Shown here: piece by piece, positions 21,068-31,260 of the stretch
Layout: the number at the start of each line of letters is the position of its first letter
Position numbering within the stretch: position 1 is the stretch's first letter
Assembly (NCBI GenBank): GCA_922989275.2
Contig: OV277872.1
Span: 25,746,119 to 25,810,118, forward strand
Source: Gari tellinella
Taxonomy: Eukaryota; Mollusca; Bivalvia; Cardiida; Psammobiidae
Reading direction: 5' to 3'
DNA length: 64,000 nucleotides
Program-made: the position numbers and the translations under genes
Notes under the pieces: generated by a model
What the model was told of the DNA's origin: nothing
Seen by the model: the letters and a program-made list of their open reading frames with translations, nothing else
The model's database searches: none

Positions 21068-21263
21068 ACACTCGTATCGATATGTTTTAAGTCATAGTAC
21101 AATTAATCTTACTTTGAAACGATCTTGAAAACAACAAAATTGAAGCACAAGACAATGAAATGGTGAAGGGGTAAAAATAAAATACTCGAGGGAATTTGCA
21201 GTGAAAGGGTTAATCACTCCGATTGATAGACAACAACAAAAGTTTTTGTCTGATCAGGATCTA

Positions 21264-21509
21264 CAGTGGAGAATCTGTTATTCTTTCCCGTTTAAACGCA
21301 AACGTACGCAAACGCAAAGCACTAAAACGTAGAAAAGAACAACTTTTGGACAATTCTGATAATTCTTGTTTATCTTGGTGGCAAACAGTTTGGAGCCTGA
21401 TCAGACGACGGGTTAACCGGCGTCTGATCTGGCTCCAAACTGTTTGCACTGCAATTAATAGTTTTAGGGTCAACGCGTTTATTGGGAAAGAATAACAGAT
21501 TCTCCACTG
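21264..21509. mobile_element. TA-flanked foldback MITE, CAGTGGAGAA ends, core A inside
   Basis: CAGTGGAGAATCTGTTATTC at both ends in inverted orientation (about 30 bp), with TA outside (21262-21263 and 21510-21511), as for Tc1/mariner-type elements. The centre (21382-21446) is a core A hairpin in the GAGCC form: CAAACAGTTTGGAGCCTGAT and its complement TCTGGCTCCAAACTGTTTG. Confidence 0.8.
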
Positions 21510-21657
21510 TAAACTGTTAGGCACACGTAATTTTATAATATTATGTTTTAACTCCTTTACTGTCATGACGTCATCCGCTTTTAACAATTGTCGTCTGCTT
21601 TTATTTCTCAACTTCAATTAATGGTAAATTGACTACAGTTACATCGTAATGAATGTC

Positions 21658-21703
21658 AAACAGTTTGGATCTTAATCAGTCTGATCAGGATCCAAACTGT
21701 TTG
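21658..21703. repeat. Core A hairpin lacking its apex
   Basis: CAAACAGTTTGGATCTTAAT-CAG joined directly to CTGATCAGGATCCAAACTGT-TTG; the GACGCCGCG apex pair is missing from both arms. Confidence 0.75.
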
Positions 21704-21866
21704 CAATAAACCAATGCATTTGGATAAGCAAGTAAGTAGGTTAAACACAGCACTCGAAATTATTTGATATATATAAGCTATTTAATGGTTAGAGCATTGC
21801 TAAATAGTGCACATCCGAAATATATAATAACCATTTAATAGCTAAAACCGACTTAACTGGCAGTTG

Positions 21867-21932
21867 CAAAACAGTTTGGATTCTGACCAGACACACAATA
21901 ACTCGGTATCTTATAATGATCCAAACTGTTTG
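21867..21932. repeat. Core A hairpin, strongly decayed apex
   Basis: CAAAACAGTTTGGATTCTGA and ATGATCCAAACTGTTTG retained; the middle no longer pairs. Confidence 0.55.
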
Positions 21933-22168
21933 TCATTTATGGGTTGTTGTTTTTTATCTTTTTTCTGGAAGCGCTAAGGCAGTAAACTAATTGTACAATT
22001 CTAGCAGATGAAATGTTTAAAGCGGGTGTGATGAGGTTAGCCTTGAACGGGTTCAGCTTTCATCAAAATCCGGGTACATACATAATGTCAGTCGAACCTG
22101 GGTATTTCGAACTCACTTAATTCGAAATTACTTTTATTTCCACAGTTAAATTTTATTATTTTGAATGT

Positions 22169-22252
22169 GCACAAGTCTTAACACATCCGTGTTTCAAAGT
22201 TCAAACGTGGCATAGCCACGTTTGAACTTTGAAATACGGATATGTTAGACTT
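22169..22252. repeat. Long inverted repeat (TTCAAACGTGGC apex)
   Basis: AAGTCTTAACACATCCGTGT-TTCAAAGTTCAAACGTGGC faces GCCACGTTTGAACTTTGAAA-TACGGATATGTTAGACTT. A hairpin unrelated to cores A, B and D. Confidence 0.75.
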
Positions 22253-22259
22253 ACATGAG

Positions 22260-22895
22260 TCGACTTACCGGGGTTAGACTGTGATATGCGTATATAGTAT
22301 AAATAGTATATAATTATACACAACATAATGAAGCCTCATTGAAGTGAATAGATAGAGGTAAGTGACTGTTTATAATTTGTTTTCCAACTCAAGGTACGAT
22401 TAATTTGTTTCTTTGTTTGTTGTGATTTTGCGTTTTTCGCTTTAATAGTTTTTCAGTCATGTCGCGAAGCTAAGCTATATCATTATAGGTGGAGGAAGAA
22501 CCCAGAAGCCCTTTATGCACTGTTTTAGGCACACATCGGCATGGTTATCCGGTGTGCTGAAAAGGCCGTGTCTGGTCTTAGTTTACAGAGCTCTGTAGCG
22601 AACACGCTATTGGCATCAATTATAAATGGCTAAAAGTTAAATGAATAATCAGCATCGACGCTTTAAATCTATGACTGAAGTTTGGGTACACAACTTTTAA
22701 TGTCTTATTGGTAAATGTTCTGAATTTAATTTCAACTGAGCCGCGCCATGACAAACCCTTCCTTATTGAATTGCAACATTGTACTTACCAAGCACAGTTG
22801 TCATCCCAGGCTCTGTATCTGAGTTTGTCCTTCACTATCCAATACCGTATATAATAAATCTAAATGAAATGCTTTAGATGAATGAGAGTGTCAAA
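22260..22895. other. No gene recognised
   Basis: AT-rich sequence without a credible ORF, tRNA or clear repeat partner in the window; only short stop-rich frames. Confidence 0.5.
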
Positions 22896-22899
22896 CAGC

Positions 22900-22965
22900 G
22901 TAGAGCAATGCCAGCTGTTGCGTCGCTGACGCGGCGGCTGGCTTTGGTCTACACTAGTTGCAATG
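22900..22965. repeat. Degenerate hairpin with GCGTCGCTGACGC apex
   Basis: CAAACAGCGTAGAGCAATGC-CAGC and GGCTGGCTTTGGTCTACACT-AGTTGC; outer sequence recalls cores A and D, apex new. Confidence 0.5.
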
Positions 22966-23129
22966 CAATAAGTTTCTCATGGCACAGCTCATTAATTCGG
23001 AACTGGAAAATTGTCCATTTAAATTTTTGGGGGTAAATGAGTTAAGCTTCTTTGGACAAATTTAATATAGTTGAATCTGACAAGGCCGTGTAGGCATTGA
23101 ATATAGCTCTTTGTTCATACACACTTGCG

Positions 23130-23230
23130 TCTAGGATTATGAAGCGTTTAAGATGAGTCTAAGACCACCATCAAATCTGACCAATTAAAAGCTCGAGAAC
23201 AGTCTTAGACTCATCTACAACGCTTCATAA
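23130..23230. repeat. Inverted repeat around 23140-23230
   Basis: ATTATGAAGCGTTTAAGATG-AGTCTAAGAC pairs with GTCTTAGACTCATCTACAAC-GCTTCATAA; the loop is about 35 bp. Confidence 0.7.
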
Positions 23231-23314
23231 CCATGCTGCTTGTTTAGCAATGATTGGGAACAATTTACCCATGATGCTACATACTTCTTGTTTTCTGGTT
23301 TGTTTCAGATATTA

Positions 23315-23536
23315 CAATGGAGAATACGTTATTCTTTCCCAATAAAGGCGTTTTCGCTAAACCTTTTATTTCCACTGCAAACCGTTTAGAGCTTGATCAG
23401 ACGCCGGGTAACCCGGCGTCTGATCAAACTCCTAGCGGTTTGCTACTCAAGTTAAAATAAAAAGTTAGATATGTCAAAAGATGTAATGTTTTCGTTTCGT
23501 TTGCGTTTAAACGGAAAAGAATAACACCTTCTCACA
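23315..23536. mobile_element. Foldback MITE related to the CAGTGGAGAA family, core A inside
   Basis: Left CAATGGAGAATACGTTATTC with TA before it; the right end is worn (GAATAACACCTTCTCAC). Core at 23377-23443 is GCAAACCGTTTAGAGCTTGA facing ...CTCCTAGCGGTTTGC. The CCG/CGG pair replaces CAG/CTG of other copies in both arms. Confidence 0.7.
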
Positions 23537-23737
23537 TAACTATCACTGTTTTCTATAGCGGAAAAACTCGCAAATATCCTTTTTTCCAACGTGTGTGAAA
23601 TCAAGTTGATGACGTCACTCTAACGTCACTATTTATAAGGGTGTTATTACGTCACAGGGATTATTAAAAAGGCCTAGTGCTTTAAAAGATACATTGAAAG
23701 CGTTGGTTATGTGAGAAACAGAATCTGTCACTCGTCG

Positions 23738-23858
23738 AGATTTGAGACAAGCTGATCTGAACCTTGTCTAGAATAGAAAAGTTATAAAGGTCGCAAAGGC
23801 TCGCTTAATAACATTTAAAGTCTAGACTCGGTTGAAATCAGCTTGTCTCTAATCTCAA
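23738..23858. repeat. Inverted repeat just upstream of receptor 2
   Basis: TTGAGACAAGCTGATCTGAA and TGAAATCAGCTTGTCTCTAA are inverted about 80 bp apart. It ends about 45 bp before the receptor 2 ATG and may lie in a 5' intron. Confidence 0.6.
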
Positions 23859-23860
23859 CT

Positions 23861-23886
23861 TATGACAGATCATATATTTTCCTCAG
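23861..23886 (+). promoter_or_regulatory. Probable 3' splice acceptor upstream of receptor 2
   Basis: ATATATTTTCCTCAG ends at 23886, 18 bp before the ATG. Position is equivalent to the acceptors at 8867 and 39378. Confidence 0.5.
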
Positions 23887-23904
23887 TAGGATCTTCTAGG
23901 AGCA

Positions 23905-25116
23905 ATGGATGGTAACGGATCCGACTCTACAGGTGACCTGGCGGCAACACACAATAAGTACCTCATGGCATATATGCCTATCATCGTTCTCATGTGCCTT
24001 ACAACCGTGATGGGGATTGTTGGAAATATTTTCACCTTGCTATTCTACAGCTCACAAGTACGAAGGACATCCACAATTGTGTTCATAATTGGTTTGGCCG
24101 CCTTGGATCTAATAGTTTGTTTCATGGCAATTACGACAATAGTTGACATGTCAGTCAATGTTTATTTCAAAGGACCAGGATTATGCAAAGCAATGTATTT
24201 CTTCGATCACGGGACCATACTATCTTCTGTGTTAGTACTGGTCATCATATCTATTGACCGGTACCGAAGAATATGTTATCCTTTCAAACGACAGTTTCAA
24301 ATAAAAACAGCATTTATTGCGATCTTTGTTCTTATAGGACTTGCATACGTTTATGCAGTCCCAAGCTTGTTCACATATGACATTTTGACTCTAAAGCTCA
24401 CGGCTCCAAACGGAAATCATGTGTACGGAAATTATTGTACGAATCCTGAAAAACCGGAACTGAAAGCGTTCGTGACGACGGCACATGTTTGCGACAGTTT
24501 CCTCGTTATAGTGATCTTGGTCATATTCTTGGTGACATATGGAAACATATGGAGAGTTCTTAGAAAACACAAGAAACAAGCAAGCACATTGAGTACACGC
24601 GGTGTAGGAACGGAGGGATCGACATTGGAGAGAGATACAGAGACGAACAAGAGTCTTAATAAATCAGACAGTAAAGTTTCATTGGATGGTAAAACAAGAA
24701 TTGTTGAGTCTTCAGACAGCGGTCAACTGTCGACTAACAAGATTTCTTCCAGTGGAAGTTTTCTATCAGTGCCTAAACACCATGAAGCGTCGTCGTCTTC
24801 TATTGAAAGACAAGCAAAGAAGCCAGAGAATCGAGCAAGCCCAAGTCGCACCGAAAGGAACATTACAATTATGATGTTTGCTGTGTCAATTGGATATATT
24901 TGTTGTTTCACTCCGTATGTGATCGTGCTCATGATTAGGGTTCTAACGTCGGCCGGAGAAGCCGAGATGGAGGCGTGGGTTCAGTTCTTGCTCCGTACGC
25001 CTTTCTACAATAGTGTTATCAACCCGATCATTTTCTGTTACTTTAATCCACAATTTAGAAGATACATTAAGGAAAGAATTATTGGGTGTAAACATGGACA
25101 GTTTATGCTTAATTAA
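23905..25116 (+). CDS. Class A G-protein-coupled receptor, paralogue 2
   Basis: 403 residues, colinear with paralogues 1 and 3. It keeps the residue-4 sequon (NGS), TM1 GIVGNIF, TM2 LAALD, DRY after TM3, the disulfide cysteines (GPGLCKAM; GNYCTNPEKPELKAF), a long Ser/Thr-rich third intracellular loop, the TM6 CFTP and TM7 NPIIF variants and the NPQFRRYI helix 8. The TM1-TM3 DNA is almost identical to receptor 1, whereas the C-terminal DNA is almost identical to receptor 3, a mosaic pattern. Expected to be a plasma-membrane receptor with unknown ligand. The ATG follows an acceptor-like AG by 18 bp and opens on the MDGN sequence shared by all three. Confidence 0.93.
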   Translation: MDGNGSDSTGDLAATHNKYLMAYMPIIVLMCLTTVMGIVGNIFTLLFYSSQVRRTSTIVFIIGLAALDLIVCFMAITTIVDMSVNVYFKGPGLCKAMYFFDHGTILSSVLVLVIISIDRYRRICYPFKRQFQIKTAFIAIFVLIGLAYVYAVPSLFTYDILTLKLTAPNGNHVYGNYCTNPEKPELKAFVTTAHVCDSFLVIVILVIFLVTYGNIWRVLRKHKKQASTLSTRGVGTEGSTLERDTETNKSLNKSDSKVSLDGKTRIVESSDSGQLSTNKISSSGSFLSVPKHHEASSSSIERQAKKPENRASPSRTERNITIMMFAVSIGYICCFTPYVIVLMIRVLTSAGEAEMEAWVQFLLRTPFYNSVINPIIFCYFNPQFRRYIKERIIGCKHGQFMLN

Positions 25117-25175
25117 CATACCTTGTTAAATAAGTCAGTCTTGTATTATACTCATAGAATAACTATTGGTAGCTA

Positions 25176-25536
25176 CAGTGGAACCCCTCTAAACCGGAAC
25201 CTCTAAATACCGGAATTCTCTCTAAACCGGACAAAACCTTTGGTCCCGTATCCAACCCTTCTTGTTTTAACCCATTACACCATTAATATGACTTTTTACT
25301 ATTTACGACTTTGATTTATTCATATACTGAAGAATGTATCATCAGAAATATTTTTTCTATATTCTAGCAGATGATAGCTTTTCGCAGGTTGAAAGTAAAG
25401 CAGAATGCGTTTTAAGTGATCAGCTATCTTCCGTACTAGAAACAAGATATGGGTTAAAACCCTGTAAACCGGAACCCCCTCTAAACCGGACATATATGGT
25501 GTCCCAACACATGTCCGGTTTAGAGGGGTTTCACTG
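25176..25536. mobile_element. TA-flanked mariner-like MITE (CAGTGGAACCCCTC ends)
   Basis: CAGTGGAACCCCTCTAAACC-GGA and TCCGGTTTAGAGGGGTTTCA-CTG are inverted, with TA outside (25174-25175, 25537-25538). These ends are typical of Tc1/mariner-derived MITEs. The interior is occupied by a TTAA element (25267-25457). Confidence 0.8.
25267..25457. mobile_element. Core B element nested in a mariner-like MITE, hairpin half lost
   Basis: TTAACCCATTACACC at left, GATATGGGTTAA at right, TTAA on both sides. The left hairpin arm GCAGGTTGAAAGTAAAGCAG is present; its partner is deleted. Confidence 0.65.
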
Positions 25537-25766
25537 TATTTATATATGTGGCTGTTTTAATGCAAAATGCAGCAAACTCTCATATGTAGCAGTCATCGAT
25601 CTTAAGGGATCACCGCAATACATTAATAAACCCTTTCAACGCCAAATGCATCCTGAGATGTTTACCCATTCATCGCCATATTGTCTGCTTCATTATTCCT
25701 GTCTGCAATATCGTTTCAATGTACGATTTAAGGCAGTATGGCTGACGAAATTTCGTAACGAGATTG

Positions 25767-25830
25767 AAACAGTTTGGATTCTGATCAGACGCCGCATTAC
25801 GCGGCATCTGATTAAAATCCAAACTGTTTG
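25767..25830. repeat. Core A hairpin
   Basis: GAAACAGTTTGGATTCTGAT-CAGACGCCGC facing GCGGCATCTGATTAAAATCC-AAACTGTTTG. Flanks AACCCTTTCAACGCC (about 25629) and GTGAAAGGGTAA (about 25858) suggest worn CCCTTT ends. Confidence 0.75.
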
Positions 25831-25920
25831 CAAAGGTACATTGTGGCGCCATTGACAGTGAAAGGGTAAATGGTCACTTGATACGAGATGGACTGGACTG
25901 GACTTAATTTTTGCATACTG

Positions 25921-26174
25921 CAGGGCTGCCATTCCTCCGGATTTTTCCTAAATCTTCGGATTTTTTTCTAGTACATGATAGCTTAAAGCAGGCTGAAAGT
26001 AAAGCAGAATGCGCCATAAGGCGCATTCTGCTTTACTTCCATTCTGTTTTTAGCAGCGACGTGTCAAAAAAACTAGAAACAGGCGATTGGGTAAAGGTAC
26101 GGTTCGTAAAATCGCACATGAAAAATTCAAGTTTGGAAATCTTAGGATTTTTCATACAACTTATGGTAGCCCTG
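25921..26174. mobile_element. CAGGGCTGCCAT-end element with core B and 6-bp TSD
   Basis: CAGGGCTGCCATTCCTCCGG at left, TTATGGTAGCCCTG at right. ATACTG flanks both ends (25915-25920, 26175-26180). Core B hairpin at 25981-26052 together with its usual side sequences (CTAGTACATGATAG, ACTAGAAACAGGCGATTGGG) is embedded inside. Related copies: 32905-33160 and 57036-57299. Confidence 0.8.
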
Positions 26175-26273
26175 ATACTGTATTCTACGAAAATTGAACT
26201 CCTAAAACCCGGCAGTCTAGTGACAAGGTGATAGACTGTACTTCATGAATGTCAACAGTGAAAGAAAAACACG

Positions 26274-27203
26274 TTAAGGGTGTATCCAACCCATAAGCGC
26301 TTTTTTCAAAGTATCAAACTTTTTTTCTATCATTGTTTTTTATGATGAATGAAAATATGGAAAAACAAGTATGGTGGTGTCCTATTTTTTGAGCTACAGC
26401 GATTTGAAAAAGGTATGTCAAATTTTGACTTTTTCTCTCAAATTTTACCAATTCAGAGTACAAGCTTCAGTGAAATCTATTTCAAAACAAAACATGCATG
26501 GTAATTTTGGTTTTCATTATTTATTTCATGTCTATGGTGGTATTTTCACATATAGAACCCTTTAGACAAAGCAGGCACTAGGTTTAAACAATATGGATCC
26601 TCGAATATCAAAAATATGCTTTTTATAGGACATGATTTTATTAGATTTTTTATTTTATGAAAAAAAAAGCAAAAAAGTTTCAAAATGAAATAGTTTTAGT
26701 ATTAAACTTTTTCTTATATTCTACCAAATGAAAGCCAATGCTAAGGCAGTTCTTAATATGAAAAGAAATTGAAAGGTCAGTGTTGAAAACTTTGAGTTAT
26801 TAAAGTAAAAAGAGTTATCTCCCCTTACAAAATTTACAAAAAGTACAATATCGATAATATTTAGAGCTTTATAAATTTCACATTTGGTGCCTGTTTTCTC
26901 TTAAATTAGTTTTTGTATGAAGAAATACTACAATAGATAGGAAATAAATAACACAAAACCAAATTATCATATTTGTTTTCATTTAAAATGGATTTTATTG
27001 AAGCGGGCTATTTGAAAGGACAAAATAAGAGAAAGTGGGTGGGGTAAATTTTACATGGCCATGGAGCCAACTGTTGTTCACCAAAATGTACACTTTTTCT
27101 ATTGTTTCATTCATCTTAAACAGCTCTTCAATACATAACCATCATAAAGTGTGTTCATATACTTTGAAAATTTCTTAAATTCATGACATTGATACACCCT
27201 TAA
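26274..27203. mobile_element. TTAA-flanked element with GGGTGTATC ends
   Basis: TTAAGGGTGTATCCAA at left and TTGATACACCCTTAA at right, TTAA at 26274-26277 and 27200-27203. About 0.93 kb, AT-rich, no ORF above about 60 codons and no central hairpin. Probably a non-autonomous piggyBac/Kolobok-type element. Confidence 0.7.
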
Positions 27204-27779
27204 GCCTACCATTTGATGAGTATGTGTCTTTTTCATAACAATTTAAGATACACCCCTAATATAATCGGGCATATGTACATACAGTACCGATTTTGACCGA
27301 CATTGGTCAAATCTCAATATGGGCGTTATACCTTAACTTTGTTATCCGATAACATGTCTGAATAGATATTGTTTTGTCAAATCTGAAAGTTTTCGTGATT
27401 TTTCGTAGATTTTATTGTATAAATTGGAGTTAGAATGGTATATAACAGCGCAGATCTATATAAGAATACAACTAATCAATGGATGTGTGTTTGTAATCTT
27501 TTGTTGGCTTTCAAAAAGCAATATTTACTCAGAATAAGGTTTTGTTGTTTTCTAATTGTTTGTTTTTAAAACGCGTCAATATACAAACTTTATATACAAC
27601 TTAAATCGACGGCACGTGATCAGGCTCCGTGGCCGAACGGTTATGTTTTTTGTTGTTGTTGTTTTTTTAAAATAAATTTGTTCTTTTTTGTGGATACTAA
27701 ATGGCTAGCAAACATATTTACTGTGTTTTTTGCCTCTAAAAATTAACTTCTCCGCTTGTTGTTTTGAGTAATAGATATA

Positions 27780-27985
27780 CAGTAAAACCCCTCTATTGCG
27801 ACCACTAAATTATGTTAATTATTAGGGTGTTTACGATAGGTGACCGCTTAAAGCAAGGTGACAGTGAAACAGAAAGCTCCTTTAGGAGCTTTCTGTTTCA
27901 CTGTCACCTTGCTTTAAGCTGTCACCTGTCTATTATACACTTAATTAGCCTTCGTTTTAGTGGTCGTAATAGAGGGGTTTTACTG
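27780..27985. mobile_element. Mariner-like MITE (CAGTAAAACCCCTC ends) with core B hairpin
   Basis: CAGTAAAACCCCTCTATTGC-GACCACTAAA with a precise inverted copy at the right; TA outside (27778-27779, 27986-27987). The centre, 27846-27920, is GCTTAAAGCAAGGTGACAGT-GAAACAGAAAGCTCC with its complement, flanked by CTGTCACCTGTCT as in core B elements. Confidence 0.85.
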
Positions 27986-28129
27986 TAACATAGTTCCGGT
28001 GTATACATACTGCAACTAGATCTATACAGATACAATAAAAATTATTTCATTCATAGTTTGGCTTAGATTAATTCTTTTTGACAATCTAGTTAGCCCAATA
28101 TAGAAAATTAGGTAATAAAACAGTTATTT

Positions 28130-28310
28130 CATGTGTGTTAGGGGAACAGTCAAACCTACTGGACCGAGATATCAGGGAACACTTTCCATCTCTTTCCAAC
28201 ACTTTCCATCTGTTGCCCGAGGCAAATAGGCCGATGCCTACAGTTCGAAATGTCTAACGTGTGATAACGTGGGACAATAGTTTTGACTGTTCCCCAACAC
28301 ACATGAAAAT
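28130..28310. repeat. Foldback element F, copy 1
   Basis: CATGTGTGTTAGGGGAACAG-TCAAAC at left and GACTGTTCCCCAACACACAT-G at right. Interior AACACTTTCCATCTGTTGCCC and CAGTTCGAAATGTCT. Side sequence (ATCTAGTTAGCCC, GGTAATAAAA) shared with copy 3. Confidence 0.65.
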
Positions 28311-28359
28311 TACCGTAAACTGTGTCATACGATTTATATTGCACTATGTATTTTACCTG

Positions 28360-29105
28360 TTTATGTAATGAGTGTTTCTAGCATATGGTTAATGATTGTG
28401 GCATAACCAGAAACTTAACATTGAAATAAATAAAGAATCCTGTATGTACATCGAATGTCTCTGTATATATATATGTCTGTATTTTGGATGTTAATACTCT
28501 AAACACGATGATTACAGTATTCTCTGAATGCTAAACGAAGCATACTATTGGTGATTTTATAACAGATGTTAGATATGGCAAACCAGCGATTTTGGACAAA
28601 ATGTTAATAACTTCACAGCTGTTAAATCAAAGTGTTATATGTATGTGCTACAACACAAAATACCTCTGGTCAGAACTTAAACCTTTTGACTTTCGTATCG
28701 ATACTCCTTCAGTCAAACTGCCTTAAATCATTCACCATTGAGACTTCAAATGAACAATTCGAGTTTCGAATAAAGTCTGGTTAATTTTACATACTTCGGG
28801 TTACTTTTAACAATACATGCTATTCAAGGTTTGCTAGGCACCAAAAGTATACACTTTCATAGGAGAATCTGTAAAAAAAATAAACCCCTGGCAATATTTC
28901 TCCAAGTGTCGATGAAATTGACAAAATTGTTAAAGGGCGTAATTTAAGTTTCGTTGTAAGTTTCTGTCGGCGACGCTAGTTTTTATTCTTTTTGTTTTGT
29001 TTGTTTGCTGTCGCTTTGTTTTGATTTTGTATTATTGTTTGTTTCACAGTTGTTGTTGGTTTTTTTGTCCATGGTAATTGAATGCGGCTGAATACCTTTC
29101 TGTTG
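28360..29105. other. No gene recognised
   Basis: AT-rich DNA with no ORF of interest; I see no clear repeat partner within the window. Confidence 0.5.
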
Positions 29106-29111
29106 TTTATG

Positions 29112-29362
29112 TTAACCCTTAACCTGATAGCCTATTTCTAGAATTGAAGATAGGTGACTACTTAAAGCAGGTTGAAGGTAAAGCAGAATGCGCACTGAGG
29201 CGCATTCTGCTTTACTTTCAGCCTGCTTTAAGCTATCATGTGCTACAATATAGAAAATATTCCCTATAATATATATTCATGACTGATTGAATTGGAACTG
29301 TTTTCCTTAGCGGAGGAACAAATCATATTCGCTAAAAGGCGCTTCATTGGAGAAAAGGTTAA
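29112..29362. mobile_element. Foldback MITE, core B, TTAA-flanked
   Basis: TTAACCCTTAACCTG at 29112 and GGAGAAAAGGTTAA ending 29362. Core B at 29161-29232 (CTTAAAGCAGGTTGAAGGTA), with the AGCGGAGGAAC and CTAAAAGGCGCTTC side blocks seen at 8042-8292. Confidence 0.75.
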
Positions 29363-29534
29363 TGTGTAACATCATTGGATAAGTTGCAAATGTTAAGGTA
29401 AGTAGAAGAAGGAAGTAACTATAAAGCTTGGTCAAGTAATTGTAACAAAACATTGCAACGAGAAGATGCAAGAATAGAAGAAAAAAGAAGAAACTATAAA
29501 GTGATACTCCAGTTTGCTTCAATTATATCGTAAG

Positions 29535-29850
29535 TAATATTATAACCTAATGGTCTTTATAACTTGTAATTCGTTATTTATTGGCTGTTTTGCTGTCTTG
29601 TTCTGACAGTGCCTAATCCGGGGGAAACAGTTTTAATTATTACCTAATGTTCTATATAAATTGCAATTTGTTAATTTTTACTGTTTTGCTGAGTTGTTCT
29701 GACATTTCCTAATCCGGGGGAAACAATTTTAGTAATTACTTAATGCTCTATATAACTTGTAATTCGTTATTTTTTACTGTTTTGCTGTGTTGCTCTGACA
29801 TTGCCTTATCCGGGGGCAATAGTTTTAATTATTACCTGACTCTCTATTTA
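29535..29850. repeat. Tandem repeat, 96-bp period, about three copies
   Basis: CCTAATCCGGGGGAAAC-like strings at 29612, 29708 and 29804, each followed by AGTTTTAATTATTACCT and a TTTTACTGTTTTGCTG block. Confidence 0.75.
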
Positions 29851-30489
29851 AGTGAACATTAAGCATTTTTGTCTGTTTTCCGCAAATACTTACCAAACTG
29901 AGGCCAGGGGGCAACAGTTGACTCTTACACAGCACTGTTACATGCGAGAAAATGGTGCGCAAAAAAATTCTGCATCGCGGGACTGAATAAGGCGTCTTTA
30001 TGATACAGATTTTTGTTTAAGGATCTAGCCTTTTGCGGAGTTGATCGGGTCATTTTTTTCTCTCCCGAACAATCCCCTTAATAGGCTATATAGTTCTAGA
30101 TCTATAATTAAGAGTAACTCCGAAAAAAATCGATAAACCGCTTGCAGATCTAATGTCTTCCTATTTTTAAACAAATTATGACGTTACAAAAATAAATGAC
30201 GTCATATCACACATGACGTAATTTCGACAAATCAATTTCAGTCAATAAGAAACAATAATAATTTCAATCGTAATTGAAAAAATGAATATGGTAGACATCT
30301 TTTTTACATAACAGTGATGTTCACATTCAGTTGTTGTATTGAATTTAATTAAGATTAAATATAAGATCATTTCTAGAATCTAAATACATGTTGTTCAAAT
30401 CTTGTATATCTAGATAGATCTAGATCTAGTCATTCATTCAGCCTGGCTTAAATAGAGATTCAGGTAATAAATCATTTGTTTGATAGTTA

Positions 30490-30615
30490 CTTCGGGAACA
30501 GTCAAACCATCGTCCCTCGGTAGCAGGGAAGACCTTGAGAACTGTTGGCCTCGGGCAACAGTTCTCAAGGTCTTCCCTGCTACCTCGGGTCAATGATTTG
30601 ACTGTTCCCTCAGTA
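30490..30615. repeat. Foldback element F, copy 2 (most symmetric)
   Basis: GGGAACAGTCAAACCATCGT... to ...ATGATTTGACTGTTCCC; the inner arms GGTAGCAGGGAAGACCTTGA-GAACTGTTG pair along nearly all their length. Confidence 0.75.
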
Positions 30616-31019
30616 CCTATGAAACAAATGTATACTATTGACCGCTAGAACAAACTGTTTCCCCTGCGTCGAAAAGATGCGTAGAAGTTTTAAAATCAGG
30701 GTCATTGTAACATTTTCCGGTACCCGGGATTGCCGCATTGTAATGAAACAGTATTGAATAATTGTCATTGATTGGTGTCGTGTGAAAGTTTAAAACCTTA
30801 TTTCATGCTTTATTATTATTTATTATCAATGAGACGAGTTCGTAATATCGATCAAGTTTCGCCGGTATCCTTTATACCGAAAAACAAGACGGACCCGAAC
30901 ATTACAATAATGTGCGGATGTAAACATGCAACTGCCTACAAACAGACGCTGATCAGACATCAGACGTCTGTCAAAAACTAAAAATGTATAATAATATTTT
31001 AGTTCATTTGTATTTTGGG

Positions 31020-31260
31020 TCAGATTAATCCTTTTTTGAAAATCTAGTTAGCCCTTTATAGAGTATTAGGTAATAAAATAGTTATTTCATGTGTGTTTGA
31101 GGAACAGTCAAAACTTTGACCCTCGTTATCAGGGAAGACATTTCGAACTGTTGCCCTCGGCCTATCAGGCCTCGGGAAACAGATGGAAAGTGTTCCCTGA
31201 TACCTCGAGCCAATAGGTTTGACTGTTCCCCAAACACACATGAAATAATTGTATACTTTT
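31020..31260. repeat. Foldback element F, copy 3 (inverted relative to copy 1)
   Basis: GAGGAACAGTCAAAACTTTG...GGTTTGACTGTTCCCCAAAC. One inner arm (GGAAGACATTTCGAACTGTT) and the other (ACAGATGGAAAGTGTTCCCT) are unlike each other; in copy 1 the same two arm types appear in the opposite order. Confidence 0.65.

Noticed and set aside
25334..25855. 173-residue plus-strand ORF
   Set aside because: It runs through a nested TTAA element, the end of a mariner-like MITE and a core A hairpin; composite of repeats.
30772..30981. 69-residue ORF ending in a CGCK...RH zinc-finger-like string
   Set aside because: Cys/His spacing does not fit a known finger and there is no exon context; too weak to list as a gene.
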